From positions 9,023,501-9,087,500 of the forward strand of contig NC_092572.1 of NCBI RefSeq assembly GCF_037975245.1: a DNA stretch of 64,000 nucleotides, written 5' to 3'. Below the pieces are notes generated by a model, which was given only the letters and a program-made list of their open reading frames with translations, was not told the origin of the DNA and ran no database searches. Origin of the DNA: Apostichopus japonicus. Lineage: Eukaryota > Echinodermata > Holothuroidea > Aspidochirotida > Stichopodidae. This document shows positions 38,542 through 50,936 of the stretch, one piece after another. Positions within the stretch are counted from its first letter, which is position 1, and every line of letters starts with the position of its first letter. Made by a program: the position numbers and the translations under genes.

Positions 38542-40939
38542 GAGCCAGTAAGATGTGCGGATAAGAGTTTGATAGCAATATCGTGTGATAATTAATAGTT
38601 GAAACTGTATGCATTTATCAATAATAAGCACCCATAGAGATTGAAATTGCTGGTTGTAATTTCTAATACAGATATTTCTGCCGAATTTTTTTATGAGGCA
38701 ATTGTCGAGTTTATTTAGTAATACAACGTTCCCATTGGTCGAAAAAAACATATATATTAATATATATATATAAATATATATGTATAGAAATGCATTTTTG
38801 TTTTCTGTTCGGTTTTGATATGATAGCTAAAAACCGTTTCGGTTCAAGCTGCGTAACAACATTAATTCATTCTTATGACAACCATATATCAAATTAATGT
38901 TGGTAAATATTTCGATATTATTTAGCACTTACATATTATTAATATTGAATCCATAACTACATAGAAGCGTTTTATTTCACATTAAATAGAGGTGGAAATG
39001 AAAAAAAAAATTGAACGTCATTTTCAAATTTTAGCTGTGTAACCTAATAAGACGTATTCAGAGAAACATGTTAGAATGTGCGGTAGGAGGAATCTTCGAA
39101 ATCAAAACGGAACCATAAAAATTACACACTATAGTTGCAAAAAATGTTTTAATTTGATTAATTCTTTGCTTTTGAATGTCACTATTCGGTAGGTTATCAA
39201 ACTACAACATGTTGACGACGAAAACAGCTCAGACCTTTTACCATTTTACCTTTGAGTAGATTTTCATGTTATGTTGATACGTCATATTGCAACAAGAAAT
39301 CACCACAAAACAAAATGTAGTGCTCGCAAATGTTTTTATAGACCTTCCGGCTTTCAAAGTTATTCGCCCTTTTCAAGGTATTCACCTTTTAAAACAATAC
39401 CTAATGTCTTGAATGCTCCAAGTTTGAGGAATGTTTTTGATGATGACGCCTCAATCGTTATATTTGGAGAACCTCTCCTATATCGTCAATATATTCTTTC
39501 CATCGACACGAAGACTATAGAGTTTACCCACAGCACCCTTTCCCAGGATCCCACAACTCTGTCCCTTACCCCTGGCCCTATACTCTGCACCCCCTCCCGT
39601 TTGTTATTCTTCTTTGTCTACGTACCAAACCCGACCGAAGCAAATTTCTGTATGAAAGCAGCCTTTCTTAATTTGTATTAAATACCGCCATAAGGTAATG
39701 TCTTCTAGAACTCAGCCAACCATTGGGCTTCTTCCTTTTTCCTTTTTTACTTTTGCTAAGGGAAATTATTTTCGCGGTGAAATCATGTGTAATTATAATC
39801 TCGGATTGGTTACCATGACTACTGCTTAAGTACATGCGTATAGTACTTGTTTTCTATAAGGTCAACCTTTTAAGTAGGATTTTTGCCTCTTAGGGTAATA
39901 TTTTGCTGTGTGTTTTGAAGTCGTTATTACACATGTAATAGGGATAGCAGGTATATTGCGGACGGGTAGTTGTGGAACACATGAGAGTTATAGTACAAAA
40001 AAAGCCTATATATAAAATATACTATAAAGACTATATGCAATGCTATTAGCAATGATGTATGTATAGGTCGATACACAACTACTTGTGTGCATTCAATTAG
40101 CAATTCTTCCGTGGTTTTGTCAGTTAAAATGAAATGTTGTCAGTACAGTATAACAGGGTTTGAAAATCTTACGAGTTTTAACACGACTTTCTTTCTTTGT
40201 TTTGCAATATTACATTCCGTCAGCGCCTCAAGGTCGGGGCTTCAGGCGATGGGGGTGGGGTGGGGGAGGGGAGGGGAGGGGAGGGAGTGAGGATGACAAG
40301 AACCACCAAACACCATAACAACCTATCCGAAGCGGCTAGTATTGATATTGAACACTAAGGCAGTAAACCAAGTAGGTTCCATGTACTCTTTGGAGCGCTT
40401 TGCTTTTTCATATGGATATCTCGAAGGGTCCCTTCTTTATAATTGATCGTCTGGTCCACCATAAATAGTGTTTAGGCGGGGCGGCCAGTCTAGTAACTTA
40501 CGTCAAATGGCTCTATGTACTGTTTAAGGCCTATTGGAATAATGCATACCTTCCATCGAGAGTCGGACCCTATAAAATAATAGATAAATTCAATTCATTG
40601 TAAATATCTAGTATATAGGAATGTTATTATGCGTTAATCACAACGGTAAAGTTTGTATGTCTTAGATACGGTCCTGAACAATTCAGTTCTCTGCCGATAC
40701 CAAAATATTAAACGAAATCCTGTACTTAACAGATATCCTGAGGGTTCCACATCCGGGCGTCTAGAGATGCCAAATATCCAACATTTGTTCATTAAAGCCC
40801 AAACAATGCTTGGACTTTGGTGAATGTGGACTCTCCCTTGTGGGTCCATTAAGTTTGCTGTATCGGGACCCAATTGGTCCATCTCATCAGGCCCTGACAG
40901 AGGTCTACTTTGAATCGTGTTGTAGCCTGTAGAAGACTT

Positions 40940-41070
40940 GTAGAATGAGTACAATAGCATGAGTACACTGAGTACAAGTAGAATGCCCCTGGGTATGAGT
41001 ATGAGTACTATTACAAAGCTTAAAGTGCGACAACGAGTACTTAATTTTGTACTCGAGTGCGGGTAAGAAA
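40940..41070. repeat. GAGTAC-rich repeat
   Basis: Several GAGTAC/GTACTC words occur within 130 bp, with CGAGTACTTAATTTTG and ACGCGTAC in the same order as at 18981-19065. Confidence 0.6.
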
Positions 41071-42185
41071 AACGCGTACAAATTTATCATGGCAAGTAAG
41101 GGTAAACAAACAACTATATGTGCTAGAAATATAAAGTACGAATACGGAATTCAGGCTACTATATATAGTTTCAGTTGGTTTCAGTTGTCTAATCGTATCA
41201 GAATCGACTAAAAAGTTGTTTTTTTTTCCAGGTGAATCCTTAATTAAACAAATTTTATAAAGAAGTATGAAGCACATTTATTTGCCATTTGCCAAAGCGT
41301 GTACACGACGAATACACCGTGAATGTATACTTCATTACCACTGACTGCCTCCTCCACACCCAGTTGGGACAATTTTTTTAAATATTGCACTTTCATGTTC
41401 CGCTTTCAAAAGTACTCGTATTGTCAGTATGAGAAATATGCATATCATCTTATCCCTTAGATAAAGTTAGGAACTGTTTGTACTGTCAATACGTTTGCTT
41501 TGAAGCATGATATGGGAGGACAGTTTGGAGAGGTATTAGCATTAGTAAACTGTCCCAACTGGTTGGCCCTTCGATCAAGTCTGTTGTGTTGTACCTTTTA
41601 CACACAAGAGGGAGAAAGTGATAAGGTAAAATTATTTGCCAGTCTGAATTGAAACCCTACCAGTCATTCGACCTATTCCGAAGCTATAAACCTTCGCGAA
41701 GTATGTTAAAGGTATTCTCTCAGCTAGGAAATTTTTAGAGTGTGGGCCAATTTCACAGGTTTCGCTGGTACACCGTTACTCCACTTTCTGACTTGGTCAC
41801 GTGATATGGTATATGTATGTATTTATGTATGTATATGTAATATACTGCCACTGTACAGTGTATATGATGTATGTAAATGTACGTAATGTAGGCCTATATC
41901 ACAGTTTCATGTAGTGTTAGCATAACACACGTACGTTAATATTGCGGTCGCCGCGCTGTGTACGTTGTGATTGTGAATTAGTATCAATACAATACTTGCA
42001 AAGAGGATAGTACTGCTCGTTACATTGATATCATCGTTAATTTTTGGCCTGGCTGTCTTTAATTCGCGATCAATCCTGTCGATCACATATGTTGGATGGT
42101 CTTTATGATATTCAGCATATCATAAGCATGTCCGAGGTTTCTCCAAAGAAACGGCCGTATCCGGGCACTAAATGCGGGTTGGCCG

Positions 42186-42506
42186 GTGGAAGGCCCAGGT
42201 TGCTTTATTGTAGGTCCAGATGCCAAAAACAGTGAGCGAAAAAGGTACAGAGAAATGCAGGCATCAAAAGTGTATTTGAGCTGGTGCAACGTGGACTGGG
42301 TCTCCAAAAAACGATCTACTGGAACAGACATCGGGGATCTACTGGAACAGAGATCGGGGATCGACAAACTGACCAATGCTACCTTCGCGTTTAGCGAGAT
42401 AAAAAACTGGAAAACAGGCTTTGCACAGTCTGCGTACACTATGAAGTCCATCGACGCGATTAGGACGTTCAGTGCAGTAGGCTATGCGTTTGTAAACCTG
42501 TTATGA
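42186..42506 (+). other. Unrecognised 106-codon open frame, doubtful
   Basis: An open frame (…KRYREMQASKVYLSWCNVDW… SAVGYAFVNLL) ends in TGA. Codon use is plausible and a possible acceptor (ctttattgtag) lies at 42203-42213. However it contains a 23-bp tandem duplication (GATCTACTGGAACAG...; about 42313-42358), which would break any ancestral frame. I do not recognise the product. Confidence 0.2.
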
Positions 42507-42682
42507 GGGAACATTAGACTTAGTAAAGAGTGGGTTTAGTATACACAACTGATGTATGCCTATTTACTTAATTTCGCACGTGCTCAAACGTTTACCCGCA
42601 TATGAAGATTATCAGACTTAAACGCATCGCTTAGCTTCAAGTCATCTATTGGTGTTCCAACGTATCAGCCCTATGCTTCATT

Positions 42683-42995
42683 CAGGCGCGTAGCCAAGGG
42701 GGGGGGGGCGAAGGGGGCCGCCGCCCCCCCCCTTGAGCATTTTTTAATTTTTTTGTTAAATGTTTTTATGATATCGCTAGTAATTTCAAAAGAGAAAATG
42801 CTAAGATGCAACTTACAAGGCCTGGGAAGTGCCATTTCCAGCGATCTAGGAGGCATTTCAGCCAAAATTTTCTTGTACGCTTCGCGCCAATTATGGTGGC
42901 GCTACGCTTAGATAGTTTGCAATGTCGAATCTATGGCTCTGATAATTTGCCTACAGTTTCGCTCCTCCCTTGGCAAATTCCTGGCTACGCGCCTG
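42683..42995. mobile_element. hAT-like MITE with exact 8-bp target-site duplication
   Basis: The left end CAGGCGCGTAGCCAAGG and right end CCTGGCTACGCGCCTG are inverted repeats with one difference. GCTTCATT flanks both sides exactly (42675-42682 and 42996-43003). An 8-bp duplication with CAG...CTG ends is the hAT superfamily signature. The 313-bp interior has a poly-G/poly-C block near the left end and no transposase. Confidence 0.9.
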
Positions 42996-44949
42996 GCTTC
43001 ATTCACATCCAAAGTACTGCCCCAATAACTGACAGAGTTAGTTATTAAGCAAGATGAGAATATTTCGATATATAAATCTAGTTCAAGGAACAAGCTCTCG
43101 GTGGTGGAACCAGTTGGGACCAATGGGGCGGGGGCAGTGGGACACCAGTTGGGCAAGTAGGGGGTAAGTGTGCATCACGTGGGTTCTTTAAACACTTGAC
43201 AACTTGTCAATCATCAACTGAGATATCTCTTGAAACGGCATCCGCATTTCTAAACCAGCATTTATTTCACGACTGAAATGGTCAAGAGCTCTTCTAAAAG
43301 TGGCTTCAGATGAACTTTCTGATCAATTAAATAACGGCAATGACACAATCGTTAAATTGTTTCATTAGATTTAAGAAAGTTAACCTCACGCACGGTCAAA
43401 CGTATGCAATGTCAGTTACAGCACATAACAACGAGTATCCATTTGATGGGTTTTTGATCCCGATGGGGTTAGTGTGAAAGGGGAGAGGGTGAAGGGGGGG
43501 GGGGTTAGCGGGCGGTTGTGCAAGAGTAAGAGGGGTCGGGAGAACGGATTAGGGAGGGGGCACAAGCTTCGAGGGCCAGTGGAGATGTTACTTTGATTCC
43601 AGCGGGCACAACTTCAAAGCTATACATTAAAACTTGTCCATAATATGTGTCATGTCTCCATTCCGTAGGCCTACCACAAATTCAAACATTTGAATGTTTT
43701 TGAACAAAAAGAGCACATTTGAATAACATTTCAGGTTGAATGTTTTTTCTTCTTAATGTTTCAACAAGGGCACAATTGTATTTGCAAGTTTTCGGGCGTT
43801 TCAACAAAAGGTTACTTTTTAACACAAAAATCGAAATATGGTATATTTGATTACAGTTAACCACAAATTACATTTCTCATTTATTAAAAGTGGCAGTTTG
43901 TGGGGAATGTTTTTCACGCACCTACTGTTCCTCTTTCCCTGGACTTTCTGAATGACGATTGTAAAATGATGCACCAACAGATTTTGAAAAGAGGGTACCA
44001 GTTTTATTTATTTTTCTACAGGAATCTCTTTTTATCAACCATTTGATAATCTTTCATATATACGAATGTTAAGACACGTGGCTTAGGTCGTTGTCCTTGG
44101 AGACACTGCCTCTCGAGCATGCGCACAAGTATCTTTTTTTAGTCGTCTGTGTTTGCTTTACATGTTTTCTCCTGTCCCTTGTGGCTAGTTCGTCAGGGAA
44201 CACGACGGTCCGTTGTCATTTATTTCACGTTGTTTATTTAGTACAATATGATATAATTTACACGCTCACTAGGTCTATACACAGTGCTAAGAAGAAGAGA
44301 AACAAAAATCGATTATGAACCTGCCGAACGAAAAGCGATATGCGCAATTGAGCGCAAACTATCGCTAGTACGCACGCGCAGTTCATTAAATGGGTTACAG
44401 CCGAGAGAATATCCTCACGGGTTTGGCGGTATTATTAAAGGGATCCCAAGCGGAACTCTTCCCCAGAATCGCAATTTCTGACTCACGAAAAAGCGATTAG
44501 AAGGCAATAAGAAATAATTCACATCTGAAAAGACTACGTCATTGTGCCATCGTGTCATAAGGAGGGTGCACATTACTGGACGACGTAACATTATAATTTG
44601 ATCACTAAGACTGAGCGTAGTACTATGTGTATGTGGTTAACATGTGTAAGGTTACCTATCTGGTTTTAACACATTGGATCTTATAATCTGGATATCCAGC
44701 CAAAATACAAAGAAATTGTTCTCTTACAGATTTAACTTCTCTGGTAAGTAATCTCATTTCAACGATTTCTTGATCAAGCCGGCCCCCAAAAAAGAATATT
44801 TTGTTTTCTTCTGCAGAGCATAAACGGTGTTTCAAGTGATCAGATTTTACAAGTGAAATAACCTAAAAATAGAAAAAACAAGCCTTTGCTATATCATTTC
44901 GATTCTGGTATCTTTAATATTCCAACAAGCCTTGTTGTGAATTCGTGCT

Positions 44950-45125
44950 GGTACTCATATTCTAATAACGTTGCAAGTACTCAGTTGTAATAAGTTGGAC
45001 CCCAAAATACGTACTAGTACAAGAGTAAGTACTCGTAGGCCTACTCATGTTCTTGGACTCATTCTCATGTTGTTGTTGTACTCAGTGTAGCCTATACTGA
45101 TGTTGTTGAACTCGAAGTACAAGTC
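44950..45125. repeat. GTACTC-rich repeat
   Basis: GTACTC/GAGTAC-type words recur roughly every 15-30 bp (GGTACTCATATTC, AAGTACTCAGTTG, AAGTACTCGTAGG, TTGTACTCAGTG). It is probably a relative of the tracts at 18.9 and 41 kb. Confidence 0.45.
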
Positions 45126-45970
45126 TAATTCCAACTCGTAGATATTTTTAGCATTATACTATACAGTGATACAGAGGTCAACATAATGAAGACATCCATA
45201 GCCGGCGCTATCGCGTATTAAGGAAAATATTGTACTTGTGTACATAAACCATTATAATAAAATGGCCGAGGCTAGGATGCCATTACAACATAACGTCCTC
45301 GTGTATATAATATAATTATTCTAGTAATTTCATAGCAGATGTTTGAAATTTGGTAACAACTGTATGCAAATGTCCTCACATTTCAAAAGTTGTAATATCA
45401 CCGTGGTCTATAGGCCTATACGTAATGATTATTTTCATATCGGATGGACCAATTGGCATATTTCTCTATTTTTGGTAATTTGGATTCGTATGAAACGAAC
45501 GTGTTATTATTACATTTTCACTCCGGTTAAGACGATTGACAGTTCATCGCACCATTTTGACAAGAGAGGAAATCCTTCAAATCGCATGCAAGCTACTATA
45601 ATACAGTGCATCTACACAACATATAGTGCATGTACACCATATATAGTGTATACAAGTAGTGTAAGGGTAAGTGTTCCCTGTGTAAAAAAAGTGTAATAGT
45701 TGGTTATAGGTTCAAGGAAGTTCTAAATGTGATCGTGCAGTGTCATTTCCTTTGGTGTCCCCCCCCCCCCCCCCATTACTTACAGCATTGCCAATTATAA
45801 CTAGCGGATTAACATCACAAAAACTTTAAAAATGTCGACAATTATGATATAAAACTGTTGTGAAACTAATATTTTTTCATGAGCAATAAAAATCCACCTT
45901 ATGGAAGGTGCATGGAGTATATTTTTCTGGAAATGCTTGAGTGAATAACCATTAAGGGACTGAAGTATGA

Positions 45971-46070
45971 ATATATATATGTATATATATATATATTGAT
46001 ATATATGTATTTATATATATGTATTCATATATATGTATTTATATATATGTATATATAGATTGATCTATTG

Positions 46071-46101
<31 letters not shown>

Positions 46102-46114
46102 CATATATATATAC

Positions 46115-46145
<31 letters not shown>

Positions 46146-46146
46146 C

Positions 46147-46190
<44 letters not shown>

Positions 46191-46210
46191 ATATATGAAT
46201 ATATATATAC
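45971..46210. repeat. Interrupted (AT)n array
   Basis: AT repeats broken regularly by GTAT, TTGAT and ACAT words. Confidence 0.92.
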
Positions 46211-48289
46211 AGCAAGTGGGTATGACAGATATATATTCAAGTTATAAATATCAATACACCAGAAAAAAATCCACTTCATGGGAGCCCTGTAATCTTGGCG
46301 TCACTTGTGAGGTCCTCAAAGAAACAACACTATTTATAGTCACAGCTAGTACGGGTCCAAATTACCCAATAAGAGGGTATTTAACTAACCCTAGGTATCT
46401 TAAGCTAGCACTAATTAAAAATTCGCAATGTGCCCAGAATGCATCATTTCGCGTCTCAATAATCTACTTGGGGGTGGGGGGGGGGGTGAAGTGGCGTTGG
46501 GCGAGAAGGACCCACAGAACACCCTCCCTCTGCACAGGGAGTCGGTTTTAGCGATATCAGGACCACATCTTCATCTTTATACCACCCTACATTTGCCCCT
46601 GGACTTTCCATTAAGGTTCATGTCCCTACTCCCTACGTTAGTTAGTCGGACGAAATTTTTCAGTTACTCACACCTTTGACATCGTTTGCCGCACGTTAAA
46701 TGCCTAATTATACGGTATTCTCAGTCTCTCGTTAAAAGCCTATACATGAACAACGAAGTTGTATCCCTACTTAAACAGTCTTGAAATATTTTTTAATGCA
46801 GCAATCAGATAGAGAAGAATATATCATATGAAATAGTTTACATGAATAGTATGAATGGACAAATAGCCGTCATCTTAATCAATGATATAATATCACGTGA
46901 CGTAATGTAGTATATTTATCCTGTTGAATATTCATCTAGTTAAATGCTGCGTTGAATATCACGTTTTAAGCGTATAAGCATTGTCTACCATTGTTTCGCT
47001 GAGGATTTATGTTAATATTAGTTAAGCCTAGAGAGATGATTGTCTGAAATCGATATTACTCATATGTTTGTTTCAAAACAAACATGACACGAGAAATGGA
47101 TACTTTATGATAAGCCTAGGCTGGTATATATACGCAGAGACCCTCTAGCATGGTAGTATCGTCTTACGAGGATAACAAGAAAATAAAAACAATAAATAAG
47201 AAATAGTCTTTGTACGTACGTTCGTGTATCGTTCTATTTTTGTAGTTGTGTTTATGGTATCAGATGAATGCATCCAATATTTGACCGTAATTTTATTTAT
47301 ATAAATATTGTTTGGTGATATAAAGGCACATTTTGTTATTAAGTATTATAAAAATTAAATGGCTCGTTGGAAGAGGAAGGTACGTACATATGAACCCTTA
47401 ATTTATTCTTCCCTTTCTATCTCCAGTCTTTCCCCTTCCCACCCAAACCCACCCCTCTATCATCCACCACCCTCTTCTCCACCCCGTGATGGAGAAGCTC
47501 TTGAGAAGAGCAAATCAAAATGCCTTCACTAGTATTATAATAACTAACTTGATGATTAACTAAAAACAAGCAGTTTGAATGACAACAGCAAGTTTGCGAA
47601 TCAGAGGATGAATAAAACCATCGCAACCCCCCCCCCCCTTCCACCCCTCCATCCCCTCCAAAAATCTCTCTCTGTTCCTCCTGACTCCAATCAATGATGC
47701 AATGATCTATATTAGCTGATTCGCTCTTTTCGGGTTCTTGTAGCCGTGATAAACTCTTATACATATGTATCATTTAATATATAACCCCAATTTCGCTAAA
47801 GTCATACATGAATTATTTTCCTAAAGCCTAGGCCTATATATACGCTATATGAAGTTACACAGGCTAATCCCTACATCAAAATGACGTAAACTGCACCGTA
47901 CCGAATGGTATAATTATTAGAGCAGTCAAACATCCAAGTTCCCACATATTAACGACGGCATATGAAATTGAAATTGCTACGGTATACCAAGCACTGCATG
48001 GATGATTGTAAAATCGTATGTTGATAAAGGCTTATTAACGGTTCTATATATTGGCTTCGTCTGTTCGTTGTCGTGTATAATGCATACCGTGCATGTGTAT
48101 ATACACAGCGTGCAGACCAATGTGGTTAAAATCAGTTACAAACAGTTATTTTTCACCTTACGCTTAAAGTTCGGTTATCTTTAAAGTGTACTGATAGGGC
48201 CTGAAAGAAGTGTGAATTACGCCTATACATGAAATGATATGATGGGAAAGATTCGACTTTGTCTGTTATTTACTTTGTTTTAGATGCGT

Positions 48290-48830
48290 TATTTAAGTAT
48301 ATTCTGCATTCAAGTTTGGTCTTCAAGTAGTAGGCCTATCTGTTGCAAATTTGGAATCCATGGATTTCATATTCTGTACCAAGTAGGCATATGGTTTTCC
48401 AGCACTACCTGTAGGCAATCTTTTAGTCCATGCAAATTATATTCTGTATCAAGTATGGTTTTCCAGCACTACCTGTGGACAGTTTAGAGTCCATGTAAGT
48501 CATATTCTGTATCAAGTATGGTTTTCAAGCACCACCTTCAGGCAATTTTTTAGTCCAGGCTATATTCATTATCAAGTTTAGTTTTCGAGCATTATATCCT
48601 AGTTTGCCATTTTTGAATCCCAGGATCTAATCTACTGTACCAAGGTTATCTTTCAAGTATTACATAACCTTTGGCCATTTCGAGTGTATCATTCAAATCT
48701 CTCTTTTTTTGCTCTATATACTGAGTTAAGTTTCAAGTATAAACCCGACAGATAATAATTGAGTCCATGCTTGTCATATTTTGTGTCAAAGCGTGATTTT
48801 CAAGTACAGTCTGTATAGGTGATATTTATT
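48290..48830. repeat. Diverged tandem repeat, unit about 66 bp
   Basis: About eight units share ATTCTGTATCAAGTATGG, TTTTCAAGCACTACCTG, GGCAATTTTTGAGTCCATG. The three central copies (about 48372-48560) are most similar and the outer ones decay. Confidence 0.8.
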
Positions 48831-49022
48831 ACTTGTATAACAGTTTTTCTTAACTTCAGTGAACTATAAACAAATTGTTCTCTATAACTACATACCTGCA
48901 ACAAATATCACCAAATACGCCCCCCCCCCCTTCATAGTCACTTGGTTGGGGCCAGAGGAAGTAAAAGTACGGTGTGAAATCTTTTACAAGACATCAAGAC
49001 ATATATATGGATTGTAAATTGA

Positions 49023-49355
49023 GAGCGTTGTGGTCAAGTGGTGAAGGCAGTGGACTTGTAAGGCGTGATGTAAGGCTTGCATTTTCAGAGTCCTGGCCAG
49101 ATCATAACGTTGTGTTCTTGCAATTGGGCAAGGCACTTTACCTCCATTGCCTCTCTTACCCATGTGTATAAATGGGGACCTGTGGGATAAACTGTCATTT
49201 TGGCGGCGCTGTTTAGCTGCTGCCATGTGGAGGGATTGTCTCTATATTTGACAGGTTATCGTTGACCAGGGTAATATTGTGATACGCCTTGAGCACGGTT
49301 ATCGGTGGATATGTCTGGGCTTTATAAATCCTCAATTTTTTATTATTCTTATAGT
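49023..49355 (+). repeat. tRNA-Ser-like SINE
   Basis: The head GTGGTCAAGTGGTGAAGGCA followed by GTGGACTTGTAA resembles tRNA-Ser with a clear A box. The B box is degraded. The body contains GGGCAAGGCACTTTACCTCC and TAAATGGGGACCTG, motifs seen widely in invertebrate SINEs. The 3' end reads GGCTTTATAAATCC plus a T/ATT-rich tail. It is unrelated to the SINE at 8281. Confidence 0.65.
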
Positions 49356-49884
49356 AGCCTACATGTAGTACTAGCTGTAATATTTGCGATTAATAACCTA
49401 GTACCAGTTAGCAAAAAGGAACACAAGTTACCTTCTAACGATCCTATCTTTCCATCTCAATAATCTACCCATCCGCACTTCCTTTCCGACTCCGGCCTAT
49501 CACCTCTTCAATCCTCCCATTATTAACATCATCTGTCCTGCATTCATCCATTCCATATCTTCCCCAACTTCACCATCCCACCTTCCACAACTCTCCCCTC
49601 CCCTCCGCCTTTATAGCTAAAACTACCCATGTTTTCAGAAAATAACAAAAACACCTACAAACGGGGAGCTCAAAAGCGTATTAGTTCCATGCTCCGAAAG
49701 CCATTTCGGTTATAATGTATTGCGTTGTTTAAATGCATCTTTATGCTTTCTTGTATTAATTATTAATTTTTTCTCGTACACTAATCTACATCGAAACCTA
49801 CATTGCCACATGTTCAGTTCATTCACGATATTTGTTTAGAACCCGTTTGACAAACTGAAAACTATATAATATTTCTTTCCTATA

Positions 49885-49886
<2 letters not shown>

Positions 49887-49930
<44 letters not shown>
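49887..49930. repeat. (AT)n microsatellite
   Basis: Pure AT array of about 43 bp. Confidence 0.95.
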
Positions 49931-49931
<1 letters not shown>

Positions 49932-50816
49932 ACACTAATGTATACGACGTAATCCAACATATGCATGTAGCCATTTCTCTGTCTCTACTTGTAGTTCTTC
50001 TACAACGCTAAGCTATATACGGCAAAGCTACATTGCATGTGTTGGTTTTGCTACACTAATTCTTCATACGCAATTCCGTGCTGAAGGGAGGACGATTATT
50101 GAGAGATTATATTATTAATTCCGTCGAGTTGCAGTGACGGTGTGCACTATTTCAATGCAATCTAATGATTTCGGCCTATCATTGCACGTGTAATTCAACG
50201 GTGTTCTGAAAATTGTAATGGCAATGTGTTTATATCTTTGCCCCATTACGCGCATAAACAGCCATAAACTGTTTTTACAATGTATTTCCATATGTGAGTT
50301 TGACAAAATGCGATCGTGGTAAGCATTATGCTGTATTAAAATATGTAACTGGTGTTGTTTATCTTCTTGCAGCTAAAATTTTGTATATGCTATTTGTTGC
50401 TATAGTAGTGGGAAAAAGAAATGTTCTTCTCCAGCAAGATTGCTAAGAGACAAAACACCAATGAAAAGCAGGCATTTTATTTTTCCAACATCAGCTAGAA
50501 AATATTTAAAAAAAAAAAATAATAGTAAGTTATAATGATAATGATAAAACAAAAGCACAAGTCATCAATCCAGCGCAAGTTTATTGTTTAGTTGCTTAAG
50601 GCACCTACCGGATCATGTTGCTTTTTCAATTTTTTCTCTCGAATTTTCTCCTAAATCTTACCGCTTCTTAATGGTGTGACACAGGTTGCTTTCTTGTGTT
50701 CAAGGGCAATGTGTGTTATTGTTTTACGTTGTACTTCATATTTACATCTTGATGAGTGGAACGTATAACTTGAGTGTCTGCGAGGGCTTGCATTAGATAT
50801 GAAAACTACAGCAAAA

Positions 50817-50844
50817 AAATATATATATATATATATATTTATAT

Positions 50845-50936
<92 letters not shown>
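50817..50936. repeat. (AT)n array with duplicated TTTATATTAT breaks
   Basis: Two AT blocks are separated by the same TTTATATTATA interruption, suggesting local duplication. Confidence 0.92.

Larger units (their letters stand above)
43004..48289. other. Gene-poor stretch
   Basis: Poly-G at about 43493, poly-C at 45758, an AT array at 45971 and a GTACTC-rich tract near 45 kb. No supported exon. Confidence 0.45.

Noticed and set aside
39271..39681. 136-codon plus-strand frame
   Set aside because: Low-complexity Ser/Thr/Pro tail, no domain resemblance or splice signals.
40634..40960. 108-codon minus-strand frame
   Set aside because: Protein-like in part but unrecognised and without splice or regulatory support.
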